64,000 bases of DNA from Macquaria australasica (GCA_005408345.1 SEMN01000001.1:124001-188000); one strand, 5' to 3'. Counted from the first letter of the stretch, positions 50,701 to 55,275 are shown. The notes: generated by a model not told the origin, from the letters alone. A program made the numbers and translations.

Positions 50701-52708
50701 AGGCCTAAATAATTTTTATCATCTGTGCAGTAAAAGACTATGCCAGTGGTTGATGATGTTTTTATCTCATTAACTACAGGTGAAATTTGTTTTACGTTAC
50801 TTCTGTCAAGTTTTTAGATTGGTTTTGTACCTTTCAAGCAGACATTGGTTGGAGTTCATGCCAGCACAAGATTTAGGCCTAATCCATCACAGTGAACATT
50901 AGATCAGCTTTTTATTTTGTTAAAAGTTATATTATTGCATGGTATTAAAATATCTGAGATTTGAGCTTAAAAGCATTGAATTCACAGTCTGAAATTAATA
51001 CTAATACTTGGGAGATAACCAATATGTAAACACTGACATCATGGAAAAGACAAAGTAAATTTGATACTTTTAGTTTCTACTCAGAAGGTAGAAAATACAT
51101 TGAAAAGCAATGGTGTTCTGTGGACATTTGTTGACATTTAAGTGCATGGATTTGTAGTTCATTGGCTAAAACATACAAAACCACCAGTATGGTCCTATAA
51201 ATAAATGTCCATTTACTTATTAAATACTCTCTCCTCCTTGGATTTATAAGTATGAGTCATTATAATAACTTGGTGTAGGCTTTAGGATTCATGTTTTCTT
51301 CCTTTATTTCAGGTGATACAATCTACGGCCGTGTCATGGTGGACCCTGTGCAGAACCTGGGAGACTCTTTCTTCTGTAGCATAGAGAAGGTGTTCCTCTG
51401 CACCGGAGCTGACGGATATGTACCAAAGTACAACCCGACCAAGTTTGAATTTGGCTGCCTGGCTGACTCCCCGTCATTGCTCTATAGATTCAAGACTCTT
51501 GTGAGTATATTCATGTTTTTAATGTTGCAATTTCAGTATGCAGAGAGATGCAAAATAATATTTGACAATCAACACAAAAAATAACTCCCTTACTTCCTTT
51601 TTTCCCTCAATCTAACACACCTCACCAGGACAAAGCTCAGCCAGAGACTCAGGCACGTGTGTTTGGTGATGTGAGTTTCAATGCTGTGCTGGCAGTGGAT
51701 GATCCATTAGCCCTGTCCCTGGTCAGACAGCCAGGATCTGATGGCTTTAGGTTGGACTCTACAGCCATGTTCCAGGTATTCTAAATCATGCTGTTCCTCA
51801 TAGCCAGTGACTGATTTATTGTGAACCAGCAGCTACAGTAGTAAGTAACTTTGTCATTTGATGTATAAAACTTAAAACTTCGAAAAACCTTACTGTGGAT
51901 CTGCTATTGTGGCATTGTATGTTTTGATTCGACTGGTGTTGTGGTTTTATGTTGTATTGTGTCGTCTGTTGTATGTTTGGAGGACCACAATGGAAGTGAG
52001 ATGTAAGGCTTTGTTGTGATTTAATCCTTGGTGATTGTTACTATTGCTGTGCAGAGTTATTGTATTTTTAATCATCTGTTTTCTGTTTTGTGCCAAATTT
52101 CAGTCATTTTGTAAATTGAACATGATTCTAAGATATGCATAATTTTGTATTTTCCTCAGGTTGCTGCAGGCCGTGAGTGGTACATTCACACCATTTACAC
52201 AGTCAGGTCCAAAGAGAATGCCAACAGAGGCATTGGAAAACGCAGCCTAGAGTACCACTCCTTCATTTCCACAAGCAACGATCTCGCCTTGACCCCATCA
52301 AGCGGCAAAGGTCATCGCTCCAGGAGGTCTGCTGGCGATGACGTCTCAGAGATCGCAGAGGATATCGGAGCAGACAACAGCCGTGGTACCAATATCATGC
52401 ACATCGATTTGGACCGCACCAAGCGACGGGCACGGGGGTCTAATGAGCTGTTTGCAGATGGGCTGGAACCTAGTGAGCTGAACGCAAATGAGGAAGAGGA
52501 GGGTCTGGTGACTCTGGTGGGGGCACTGGTGGGGCTGCTGCTGACTGTCCTCATCATTGTCACCATCATACTGGTGCTGAGATCCAGACAGAAGGATGGG
52601 AAGGAGGGATGGAGGGAGGGGGTGCAGGAGGTGGTGAAAGGGTCTGTCAGTACGGAGCCCATGTTGGTGGTGAGGATGCAAGACTGCCACAACAGCTCAG
52701 AGGTCTGA
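1..52708 (+). CDS. frem2: FREM2, FRAS1-related extracellular matrix protein 2 (5'-partial, 24 exons in window)
   Basis: Single-pass membrane-anchored matrix protein that joins FRAS1 and FREM1 at the epithelial basement membrane; its loss causes Fraser syndrome in mammals and fin blistering in zebrafish. Exons: 1-1493, 4297-4386, 18810-18956, 27801-28031, 31800-31925, 33175-33426, 38840-38989, 39138-39347, 40124-40321, 40742-40906, 41199-41381, 42599-42729, 43215-43373, 44289-44592, 45948-46079, 46467-46798, 49429-49621, 49719-49844, 50027-50154, 50297-50431, 50557-50683, 51313-51500, 51629-51775, 52160-52708. Phases agree at all 23 junctions; reading is in frame from base 2 and gives about 1,964 residues before TGA. 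Order: five CSPG repeats, five Calx-beta domains, C-terminal ectodomain, basic cleavage sites, transmembrane helix, tail ending S-S-E-V. The Calx-beta and C-terminal ectodomain sequence, the tail and the very large first exon match FREM2 rather than FRAS1, FREM1 or FREM3. Teleosts can keep two copies (2a/2b); I cannot say which this is. About 1,200 N-terminal residues are expected upstream. Confidence 0.96.
1494..4296 (+). other. frem2 intron 1
   Basis: Bounded by GTAAGC and TTACAG. It is mostly AT-rich unique sequence. About 2660-2870 is strongly purine-rich (G/A) on the + strand. A degraded trace of the teleost repeat with a GTTAGCACTGT-like core may lie near 2991-3035. I see no credible gene. 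Confidence 0.8.
2660..2870 (+). repeat. purine-rich (G/A) low-complexity tract
   Basis: Roughly 200 bases dominated by AGAG, GGGG and AAAG words, with few pyrimidines on the + strand. Reverse-strand translations of this tract are low-complexity and not genes. Confidence 0.6.
4297..4386 (+). CDS. frem2: frem2 exon b (end of last CSPG repeat)
   Basis: 90 bases between TTACAG and GTAAGA, phase 1 on both sides. It encodes the Y-V-L-R-N ... L-F-H-F-S-V-E-D end of the last CSPG repeat. Confidence 0.9.
7645..7845 (+). repeat. common teleost interspersed repeat, copy 1
   Basis: Contains AGCAAATCCTCAAATTTGA, a short TTTTTGCTTGAAAAACTA segment, and an AT-rich end built from GATTATCACAATAGTTGCC and TTAATTAACTAATTG. 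The same ordered words occur at about 23085-23310. I recognise the family as a frequent short teleost repeat; I cannot give a catalogue name. Confidence 0.6.
7857..8410. mobile_element. foldback / MITE-like element with long imperfect inverted repeats
   Basis: The left arm (about 7880-8000) and the right arm (about 8265-8395) are imperfect reverse complements. Matching words include TTTGTTCAGGTTTTGAGATA against a diverged copy near 8320, and CTGCCACTGACGTAATACAATG against CATTGTATTTGGGTGGCAG. It has no coding capacity and fits a non-autonomous DNA transposon. Confidence 0.6.
11981..12046. repeat. (CA)n microsatellite
   Basis: About 66 bases of CA/CG dinucleotides with a CACGCACGCACGCGC interruption. 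Neighbouring ORFs rich in T-H or C-V come from this repeat. Confidence 0.95.
12646..12691. repeat. (CA)n microsatellite, CG-interrupted
   Basis: Short CA tract containing CGCGCATGCGCGCAC. Confidence 0.9.
12891..12933 (+). pseudogene. relic fragment of a HIPK-like kinase domain
   Basis: 39 of 43 bases match 13797-13839 of the intact nested kinase. In the matching frame it would read A-L-K-G-I-G-I-L-Y-T-D-L-K-P, the catalytic-loop segment. A TA/CA-rich simple sequence abuts its left end. On the right, similarity fades; TCAGC and AAGCTA words near 12968-12985 may be diverged continuation. It cannot encode a kinase. Confidence 0.7.
13130..13240 (+). pseudogene. possible retroelement-derived coding remnant
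   Basis: One frame reads without stop as E-S-L-L-S-V-R-D-R-K-L-V-L-T and then K-Y-R-L-S-D-H-Q-L-A-I-E-T-G-R-Y. This resembles a segment that recurs in teleost mobile-element proteins. The frame closes soon after, so only a short decayed piece is present. Family assignment is from recall and uncertain. Confidence 0.35.
13397..15244 (+). CDS. intronless HIPK-like serine/threonine kinase nested in frem2 intron 2
   Basis: Predicted 615-residue protein kinase of the homeodomain-interacting protein kinase (DYRK/HIPK) group. Start: first in-frame ATG at 13397, just ahead of the kinase domain. Visible motifs: G-loop G-Q-G-G-F-G (24-29), V-A-I-K with Lys51, Glu64 of helix C, catalytic loop H-T-D-L-K-P-D-N (Asp145), D-F-G (Asp167), R-A-P-E (189-192), and the HIPK-like D-M-W-G-V-G-C-V and L-S-A-G-L-N-T. 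The domain ends near residue 360. HIPKs usually have H-A-D in the loop and an S-T-Y-L-Q activation-loop tyrosine; here the loop is H-T-D and the tyrosine region is replaced by G-M-K-M-Q-V. The tail has two 79-residue repeats, 17 lysines and a basic aromatic C-terminus. No introns: probably a retrocopy or a member of an intron-poor fish HIPK-like family. The open frame and intact catalytic residues suggest function; substrates and expression are unknown. Confidence 0.87.
   Translation: MFPIKKCDIISSTSTQYRVLDFTGQGGFGNVVKSVNLTMNEVGRMKLVAIKTHNNIADMLIRHEVKMLKVVRALDPEKKNIIEFLEYFKFNNLSCLAFEVLDKSLWDLMEEREGMPFTLNEIRPVTHQLLVAFEALKGIGILHTDLKPDNVMLVNHKDQPFKVKLIDFGLACPVSKVRVGMKMQVEDYRAPEVTLGLPLSKAVDMWGVGCVMSFLYFSVDIFTGDCAYHRMKAMVHMLGQPEDHVLSAGLNTLEYFSREEGSISPRWRPKSPEEYLEATGITPKVEWEFFDIARNLEDAVHTYPENSDTLDALEYEDRVAFLSLLKSCLNMDAGCRITPTKALKHPFITMVHLVDKVDTSSYAEESFKLMTVCSFQNLDESDDNLSDTKTNTELRDDQASGYSNAEISSSSGPSAATDLYDGVRDTTTPTKEKSGDAATVSNDNTDKDRVPIASITNADRVSAAAGLENRSSTSSERHSVAEIISHETPTGPSAATDIYDGVRDTTTPTKEESGDAATSNNDNMDTDCVPIASTTHDDRVSAAAGSTDGAAASISSNDGATAAITPADVDDVKKKKKKKKKKKKKKKKKNVFQRTCKFFRRLRTRVVSIFHPREN
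14600..15038 (+). repeat. in-frame tandem duplication in the kinase tail (237-base period)
   Basis: GACCTTCAGCGGCCACTGAC occurs at 14631 and again at 14868, and surrounding sequence matches from about 14600 to 14819 and 14829 to 15038. The period is 237 bases (79 codons), so the frame is kept. Each unit is Ser/Thr/Asp/Ala-rich and predicted disordered. Confidence 0.9.
15113..15163 (+). repeat. (AAG)17 trinucleotide repeat encoding polylysine
   Basis: Seventeen uninterrupted AAG codons inside the kinase gene, followed by a C-terminal segment with C-K-F-F-R-R-L-R-T-R. It may serve as a nuclear-localisation or acidic-lipid/nucleic-acid binding patch; that is inference. Pure codon use suggests a length-variable microsatellite. 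Confidence 0.95.
15366..15710 (+). repeat. common teleost interspersed repeat, split by a palindromic insertion
   Basis: The left part (15366-15421) contains GGTGCAGTGGTTAGCACTGT and CCTCACAGCAAG. The right part (15640-15710) contains GGGCCTTTTTCTGTGTGGAG and GTGTCATCGTGGGTTTTCTC. I recognise these as consecutive parts of a very frequent teleost repeat, here separated by the element at 15422-15639. Confidence 0.75.
15422..15639. mobile_element. palindromic MITE inserted into another repeat
   Basis: Ends are TATGAAGGTATTTTTGGAGC and its reverse complement, and the arms stay complementary for about 95 bases each (matching CAACTGAGCACCTGTGACAG and CTGTCACAGGTGCTCAGTTG). The 6-base word GTTCTG flanks both ends (15416-15421 and 15640-15645), a candidate target-site duplication. 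There is no coding capacity. Confidence 0.85.
17103..17153. repeat. (CA)n microsatellite
   Basis: About 50 bases of nearly pure CA with one TGC interruption. Confidence 0.95.
18810..18956 (+). CDS. frem2: frem2 exon c (end of CSPG region, start of Calx-beta 1)
   Basis: 147 bases between GTCCAG and GTTAGT, phase 1/1. Encodes the linker with F-R-L-D-W-T-W-I followed by the first Calx-beta strands (Y-Y-V-V-D-E-E-D). Confidence 0.92.
19030..19645 (+). repeat. long teleost interspersed repeat (fragment)
   Basis: Contains TGTCTCAACAACTATTGGAT, GGATTGCCATGAAATTTGGT, CATGCTAACACGCTAAAC and GCATTTAGCTCAAAGCACCA, in the order I know from a widespread percomorph repeat. A shorter copy of its end lies at about 39540-39712. 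No open frame. Confidence 0.65.
20348..20520 (+). mobile_element. tRNA-derived SINE
   Basis: Begins with a tRNA-like head (GGTAGCTCACCTGGTAGAGC, an A-box-like start), continues with CATATATACTAAGGGTGAGT and a decayed B-box (GGTTATACTCC), and ends in ATAAAGGCAAAAATGCCCG followed by an A-rich tail. This layout matches a common fish tRNA-derived SINE. It is not a functional tRNA gene. Confidence 0.8.
23085..23310 (+). repeat. common teleost interspersed repeat, copy 2
   Basis: Shares ordered words with 7645-7845: AGCAAATCCTCACTTTTGAG, GATTAATCAATTGTCAAAAT, AGTTGCCAATTCA and TTGATTGACTAA. Confidence 0.6.
23335..23410 (+). repeat. short teleost repeat (TTTATTTATATAGCACC type)
   Basis: Contains AATTCAGTTTTATTTATATA followed by GCACCATATCA and a CTCAGGGCACTTATGG end, the signature of a very common fish repeat terminus. 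Confidence 0.6.
27801..28031 (+). CDS. frem2: frem2 exon d (Calx-beta 1)
   Basis: 231 bases between TCTCAG and GTCAGT, phase 1/1. Encodes the second half of Calx-beta 1, with V-Q-F-N-P-G-Q and A-E-T-F-Q-I-L-L-S-E-P motifs. Confidence 0.93.
28032..31799 (+). other. frem2 intron 4
   Basis: Bounded by GTCAGT and AAACAG. It contains a partial hAT-like MITE (28130-28470), an exon-like open stretch at 31131-31219 discussed in the findings, and otherwise unique AT-rich or GA-rich sequence (about 30840-30950). Confidence 0.8.
28130..28470 (+). mobile_element. MITE-like teleost repeat (CAGTGGTGGAAGTACATTTA type), copy 1
   Basis: Starts CAGTGGTGGAAGTACATTTA and continues CTCAAGTACTGAGTATTTCC; near its far end are CATTCTGCATAATGAGTACT and ACACAGTGGTATTGTTACTT. 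Same family as 44893-45364 in opposite relative orientation. Internal sequence is decayed. Confidence 0.65.
31800..31925 (+). CDS. frem2: frem2 exon e (Calx-beta 2, first half)
   Basis: 126 bases between AAACAG and GTACAG, phase 1/1. Encodes S-V-E-E-D-V-G-E-L-F-I-P-V and R-S-G-D-I, a typical Calx-beta start. Confidence 0.93.
31926..33174 (+). other. frem2 intron 5
   Basis: Bounded by GTACAG and TGAAG. Short CTGC repeat near 31979-31994; otherwise no gene or recognised repeat. Confidence 0.75.
33175..33426 (+). CDS. frem2: frem2 exon f (Calx-beta 2, second half)
   Basis: 252 bases, phase 1/1, preceded by the less common acceptor TGAAG and followed by GTAAGG. Encodes D-Y-I-S-R-P-E-E and D-D-S-L-Y-E-G-E-E-T-F, the Calx-beta core. 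Confidence 0.92.
35077..35216. repeat. perfect 39-base inverted repeat around a 62-base loop
   Basis: Arms at 35077-35115 and 35178-35216 are exact reverse complements, both containing CACATTCAATTTGGCACAAT or its complement. Compact palindromic remnant, probably a young MITE or a hairpin-forming insertion. Confidence 0.85.
35551..35588. repeat. (GT)n microsatellite
   Basis: About 36 bases of GT following GCGC. Confidence 0.95.
35766..35804. repeat. (CA)n microsatellite
   Basis: About 38 bases of CA. Confidence 0.95.
38840..38989 (+). CDS. frem2: frem2 exon g (Calx-beta 3, first half)
   Basis: 150 bases between CTCCAG and GTAAGC, phase 1/1. Encodes V-F-Y-F-G-Q-V-E-Y-H-V-D-E-G-D-G-Y-V-E-V. 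Confidence 0.93.
39138..39347 (+). CDS. frem2: frem2 exon h (Calx-beta 3, second half)
   Basis: 210 bases between CTCCAG and GTAAGT, phase 1/1. Encodes G-I-D-Y-V-G-I-S-R-N-L-D-F-A-P-G-V, strongly conserved in FREM2. Confidence 0.94.
39348..40123 (+). other. frem2 intron 8 with a repeat fragment
   Basis: Bounded by GTAAGT and TGACAG. About 39540-39712 repeats the end of the 19030-19645 family (GCATTTAGCTCAAAGCACCA and CTCAGAGCTGCTAGC words are shared). Confidence 0.75.
39540..39712 (+). repeat. long teleost interspersed repeat, second (truncated) copy
   Basis: Shares GCATGCTAAC, TTAGCATTTAGCTCAAAGCA and CAGAGCTGCTAGC in the same order as 19435-19630. Confidence 0.7.
40124..40321 (+). CDS. 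frem2: frem2 exon i (Calx-beta 4, first half)
   Basis: 198 bases between TGACAG and GTACGT, phase 1/1. Encodes E-E-S-D-G-Q-I-T and R-C-Y-T-R-Q-G-S-A-Q-V. Confidence 0.93.
40322..40741 (+). other. frem2 intron 9
   Basis: Bounded by GTACGT and CTCTAG. AT-rich, nothing recognised. Confidence 0.8.
40742..40906 (+). CDS. frem2: frem2 exon j (Calx-beta 4, second half)
   Basis: 165 bases between CTCTAG and GTAAGT, phase 1/1. Encodes E-K-P-C-T-L and D-D-T-L-Y-E-E-G-E-E-L-R-L-V-L-G. Confidence 0.93.
41199..41381 (+). CDS. frem2: frem2 exon k (Calx-beta 5, first half)
   Basis: 183 bases between CCTTAG and GTAAAC, phase 1/1. Encodes F-S-V-S-E-P-K-E and V-R-V-H-T-K-D-G-S-A-I-S-G-E-D-Y. Confidence 0.94.
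41382..42598 (+). other. frem2 intron 11
   Basis: Bounded by GTAAAC and TCCCAG. No gene or recognised repeat. Confidence 0.8.
42599..42729 (+). CDS. frem2: frem2 exon l (Calx-beta 5, second half)
   Basis: 131 bases between TCCCAG and GTCAGG, phase 1 in and 0 out. Encodes F-D-G-V-R-E-M-R-E-A-F-T-L-H-L-K-P-D-E-N. Confidence 0.94.
42730..43214 (+). other. frem2 intron 12
   Basis: Bounded by GTCAGG and GAACAG. About 42862-42950 (TTTATCCAGGTCAGTCCCGC, GATCTCTTTTACAAGGGTGT) looks like another common fish repeat terminus. Confidence 0.65.
43215..43373 (+). CDS. frem2: frem2 exon m (after Calx-beta 5)
   Basis: 159 bases (53 codons) between GAACAG and GTGAGT, phase 0/0. Encodes Y-I-E-E-T-N-S-M-A-D-V-T-F-P-S and ends in G-Y-P-V-I-C-V-T. 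Confidence 0.94.
43374..44288 (+). other. frem2 intron 13 with long GT microsatellite
   Basis: Bounded by GTGAGT and CTCCAG. Contains about 100 bases of GT at 43827-43927; nothing else recognised. Confidence 0.85.
43827..43927. repeat. (GT)n microsatellite, about 100 bases
   Basis: Essentially pure GT for about 88 bases, then TTTGTG-interrupted GT. It is a candidate polymorphic marker. Confidence 0.97.
44289..44592 (+). CDS. frem2: frem2 exon n (C-terminal ectodomain)
   Basis: 304 bases between CTCCAG and GTGAGG, phase 0/1. Encodes S-D-Y-D-K-T-G-S-I-C and R-Y-R-W-L-I-S-A-P-A-G-P-D-G-V-T, among the most conserved parts of FREM2. Confidence 0.95.
44593..45947 (+). other. frem2 intron 14 containing a MITE
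   Basis: Bounded by GTGAGG and TAAAG. About one third is the element at 44893-45364; the rest shows no gene. Confidence 0.8.
44893..45364. mobile_element. MITE-like teleost repeat (AGTGGTGGA...TCCACCACT), near full-length copy
   Basis: Inverted ends: AGTGGTGGAGAAGTATTCAG at the left and TTACATTCCACCACTG at the right. It has typical internal words such as ATCCTTTACTTAAGTAAAAG and TACTTGTGTACTT-like repeats. I recognise this family as very frequent in percomorph fish and probably hAT-related; it encodes nothing. Confidence 0.75.
45948..46079 (+). CDS. frem2: frem2 exon o (C-terminal ectodomain)
   Basis: 132 bases after the acceptor TAAAG and before GTAGGT, phase 1/1. Encodes C-Q-P-R and A-E-P-F-S-A-K-L-R-Y-T-G. 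Confidence 0.9.
46080..46466 (+). other. frem2 intron 15
   Basis: Bounded by GTAGGT and TCGCAG. Pyrimidine-rich 3' part, nothing else recognised. Confidence 0.8.
46467..46798 (+). CDS. frem2: frem2 exon p (C-terminal ectodomain)
   Basis: 332 bases between TCGCAG and GTGTGT, phase 1/0. Encodes L-S-P-D-G-T-R-V-G-N-H-R-C-S-N-L-L-D-Y and T-L-R-F-Y-R-N-L-N-L-E-A-C-L-W-E-F. Confidence 0.95.
47705..47771. repeat. compound (GT)n(GA)n microsatellite
   Basis: About 20 bases of GT run directly into about 47 bases of GA. Long ORFs through it are artefacts (R-E or S-L repeats). Confidence 0.95.
48062..48092. repeat. perfect 14-base hairpin
   Basis: ATTACAGTCCAAAT and its exact reverse complement separated by TAG. 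Confidence 0.8.
49429..49621 (+). CDS. frem2: frem2 exon q (C-terminal ectodomain)
   Basis: 193 bases between TTACAG and GTAAGT, phase 0/1. Encodes Y-V-T-L-R-V-P-L-Y-V-S-Y-V-F-H-S-P-V-G. Confidence 0.95.
49719..49844 (+). CDS. frem2: frem2 exon r (C-terminal ectodomain)
   Basis: 126 bases between TGCCAG and GTGAGA, phase 1/1. Encodes L-Y-P-T-S-M-R-I and the R-F-R-G-L-F region. Confidence 0.88.
50027..50154 (+). CDS. frem2: frem2 exon s (C-terminal ectodomain)
   Basis: 128 bases, phase 1/0, after the weak acceptor CCAAG and before GTAAGT. Encodes V-D-H-P-G-L-T-F and S-E-P-T-Y-N-Q-P-V-Q. The 5' boundary is set by phase and by similarity to the family; the only suitable AG nearby is at 50025-50026. 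Confidence 0.82.
50297..50431 (+). CDS. frem2: frem2 exon t (C-terminal ectodomain)
   Basis: 135 bases (45 codons) between GTACAG and GTAAGA, phase 0/0. Encodes V-R-D-Y-S-G-T-Y-T-V-K-L and P-R-E-P-V-T-F-D-L-D-I-R-F-Q-Q. Confidence 0.95.
50557..50683 (+). CDS. frem2: frem2 exon u (C-terminal ectodomain)
   Basis: 127 bases between TTTAG and GTAAGT, phase 0/1. Encodes F-S-L-N-T-Q-M and S-L-W-L-S-D-G-S-M-G-F-G-Q-E-S-D-V. Confidence 0.95.
50684..51312 (+). other. frem2 intron 21
   Basis: Bounded by GTAAGT and TTTCAG. AT-rich, nothing recognised. Confidence 0.8.
51313..51500 (+). CDS. frem2: frem2 exon v (C-terminal ectodomain)
   Basis: 188 bases between TTTCAG and GTGAGT, phase 1/0. Encodes G-R-V-M-V-D-P-V-Q-N-L-G-D-S-F and C-T-G-A-D-G-Y-V-P-K-Y. 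Confidence 0.95.
51629..51775 (+). CDS. frem2: frem2 exon w (C-terminal ectodomain)
   Basis: 147 bases (49 codons) between CACCAG and GTATTC, phase 0/0. Encodes D-K-A-Q-P-E-T-Q-A and Q-P-G-S-D-G-F-R-L-D-S-T. Confidence 0.94.
51776..52159 (+). other. frem2 intron 23
   Basis: Bounded by GTATTC and CCTCAG. Nothing recognised. Confidence 0.8.
52160..52708 (+). CDS. frem2: frem2 terminal exon: juxtamembrane region, transmembrane helix, PDZ ligand
   Basis: 549 bases after CCTCAG. Encodes E-W-Y-I-H-T-I-Y-T-V-R-S-K, then a divergent basic linker with furin-like R-S-R-R (52316-52327) and K-R-R (52421-52429). A 25-residue hydrophobic helix (about 52505-52579) is followed by a short basic-start cytoplasmic tail ending S-S-E-V and TGA at 52706-52708. 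The last residues fit a class I PDZ ligand; in mammals the FRAS1/FREM2 tails bind GRIP1. Confidence 0.95.
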   Translation, partial: VAAGREWYIHTIYTVRSKENANRGIGKRSLEYHSFISTSNDLALTPSSGKGHRSRRSAGDDVSEIAEDIGADNSRGTNIMHIDLDRTKRRARGSNELFADGLEPSELNANEEEEGLVTLVGALVGLLLTVLIIVTIILVLRSRQKDGKEGWREGVQEVVKGSVSTEPMLVVRMQDCHNSSEV

Positions 52709-53197
52709 GCAATGGATGCGTGGATGAACAGATGGACAGAGGGATGAAGAATATATGGGGGCTTTTATAAAATTTTGAATTTTCCTTTTTAACTGGTATT
52801 AAATTACTTTCATAACACCAAAAATCTGAGATTGATCATATGCGTTATTTGGTGTGTGCGCGTGTGTGCGTGTGTGTGTGTGCCTGTTAGTGAGGGGATT
52901 TCTACAGTATTGGATCCATTACGTACCTTGATCACTGCAACAGAAAACAGCACGACAGTCCTATACGCTGTCTTCACTTAACATTCCAACTTCTGCTGCT
53001 AGTAGCATGATTTTTCCTTTCTCTCTTACTGGCTTTATGGTGTTAAAGTGCCTGAAGCAGCTATATCCCTTCAGGACAGTCACAGTCATAGAGAGCACCT
53101 TTCTCATAAAGCTAGTGTCACGCAGGCCAAGTCAGAAATTTTGTGCTGCGGGTGTACCTCGGGTAAAGGGGACTAGATGATGTCAATGTTCATACTG

Positions 53198-53602
53198 AAA
53201 GGAATAGTTCACCTCAAAGAGAACACTCAGATGTTATCGACCTGGCCCAGTGTCAGTAAAACCTTCACTGAAGTTTGTGAGCCCTGCTACTTTTGGGTGT
53301 CTCCTAAAATATTAATGGTAAGAAGACCATCCTTTCTACAGCTTGCAAATGACAAAATAGATTTCGACACACATATTGTGCAGCATATTCCAAGTATTTA
53401 GTAAAAAGTCCAGTTTTTCCACTATAATCTCACCTACTCTCCATCCATTGCCGGAGGATAATATCATGTAGGAAAGTATTGGGGATTGAAAGGTAAACAT
53501 TGGACTTGTATAATAAATATTGAACCCATTTGGCCAAAAAACATTTAATACTATGCTGCATTAGGTAGACTAATATTCATTCTGGGGTGAACTGTGCCTT
53601 TA
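53198..53602. mobile_element. MITE-like element in the frem2 3' UTR
   Basis: Imperfect inverted ends: AAAGGAATAGTTCACCTCA at the left and GGGGTGAACTGTGCCTTTA at the right. Internal sequence is non-coding. Similar ends are frequent in fish genomes. Confidence 0.5.
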
Positions 53603-54391
53603 GGCCTACAATTTTGTCCTGAAAGTTTTGCTGGGACAGTCGTTCTGGATTACACAATGTGTAATGAAAAACACAAGATGCCACCACTTGTTTCTTATCT
53701 GTGAACTCAACCTGCAGCACGCTCTTATCAGACTACAGGAGATGAATACAACTGCTGTCAGAATTTATGTTTATTAACCAGCTAATCAATTATTCATTCA
53801 CCGTGTCTACTGTTCTTTATTTCGTTTACCATATGATGAGGAATATTTTCCTAGATGTATTGAGTATTTCTGTTGCTGCTGAGTTGGGTTGTTCCCACTG
53901 GTTTTTTTTCCTAATATTGTTTGTATTTTTGTAAACTCAGTTATTTACTTTGTCATGTGTTAACAGTTCATCGCTGCTTCTGTTACCACATGTTTACTGT
54001 TATCCACCCTCGCAGTGTTGTTTCTCCACTGTATGTTTCTGTGCTATTGTCATATTTATTCAAAATACTTTGGGCATAATGTTTCTTTTTTTTTTTTTAA
54101 ATGACACTGGTTAAGGTACGTATGTATAAAGACACTCATCTCAGGAGTTCTTTCTTTTACAGAGAATGAACCGTGTGTTGTAACACAATTTACTACTTTT
54201 GACTGAAGAGAATCTCTACAGAGCCACTTTCCACTTCTGTGTTACACTGCTAATAAGTTTGGTGCTGTGAACATGCAAATATTGTATCCATATCCAATGA
54301 TTTGACCCCTGTTCTTCTCACATTATGTTCCTGTAAGCTTTATTTGTCACTAGTGCTGTGTGGGATTTCAGTGTTCTGAGTCATGTTTTTG

Positions 54392-54397
54392 AATAAA
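54392..54397 (+). terminator. polyadenylation signal AATAAA (frem2)
   Basis: First canonical AATAAA after the frem2 stop, 1.7 kb downstream. Confidence 0.55.
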
Positions 54398-54961
54398 GGA
54401 TGCAAAGAAAATAGCTGCTTACAAATCAGTATGTCACCACGAAAAATGTTACATTTGAGACATTTGATATAATCTGCTGTCTCATTATTTTGTTTATCAC
54501 TGGTGAAAATTCTTGTTTACATGTGTTGTTAAACCTGTGTCTTACTCTGCTATGGATATACAACATGCATCTGTGTTCCTAAATATTTGTCTTATTATGG
54601 TGTTGTCAGTCATTGTATAATTATTTCCAATATTTATGAGGGCTAGCTAATGTGAACATGAGCCGGAAATCAGCTGAGGTGTGACTCAGCGAGGGATGTG
54701 ATGATTTATACAACTAATAGTCTGCTGATACCTGGCTGTGATTTTTGTTATTTGGCCCTGATGAATTCGGAAGTAACACCATATCTGACATCAAATGCAC
54801 TTTTTGAGTCACATCCCTCACATGCCAATCCAAGCTATGCAATGTAATGTATACCCCACAGCCAGTTATCCCATGTATATGACACTTTTAGCACAAACAA
54901 TCAAACTTGATATTCAATTTATGTCTTTTTATGAATGGGTTTTTATGTATATGTATTTAAG

Positions 54962-54967
54962 AATAAA
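54962..54967 (+). terminator. alternative polyadenylation signal AATAAA (frem2)
   Basis: Second AATAAA, followed by a TGTTG-rich stretch that could serve as the downstream element. Confidence 0.45.
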
Positions 54968-55020
54968 TATTGTTGCTTACCGGTTGTTGTTGATTTACTC
55001 TATTTCAGTACATTTGAGAT

Positions 55021-55275
55021 TTGAGACATAGACTTGAGTCAGACTCAAAAATGAGGAAGACTGGATTGAACTTCACTGCTTTGAGACTGGGCATGCTTGA
55101 GACTTTACTCCCTAAAGACTTGACTTTACTTGAGACTGGAAAGCAGAAGCATTCAGATTCTAACAATATATACATTTTAATGGTCAGCATTAAGAGGCCT
55201 GGGAAACTTGCAATTGACAAGCCAAGGACTTGAGACCTGACTTGGTTGAATAAGACTTTAGACTTGACCTAGACA
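55021..55275 (+). repeat. ACTTGAGACT-type teleost repeat
   Basis: Repeated short units: GACTTGAGTCAGACT, CTTGAGACTTTA, CTTGACTTTACTTGAGACTG, GACTTGAGACCTGACTTGG. This matches a common fish repeat built from variants of ACTTGAGACT. Confidence 0.6.

Larger units (their letters stand above)
52709..54415 (+). other. frem2: probable frem2 3' UTR
   Basis: Runs from the TGA to just past AATAAA at 54392-54397. A MITE-like element (53198-53602) lies inside. A second AATAAA at 54962 would extend it. The end is inferred from the signal only. Confidence 0.55.

Noticed and set aside
1..52708. Assignment to FRAS1, FREM1 or FREM3
   Set aside because: FRAS1 differs in its Calx-beta and C-terminal sequence and lacks the large first exon; FREM1 ends in a C-type lectin domain; FREM3 lacks this transmembrane tail as far as I know. 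Sequence and exon pattern fit FREM2.
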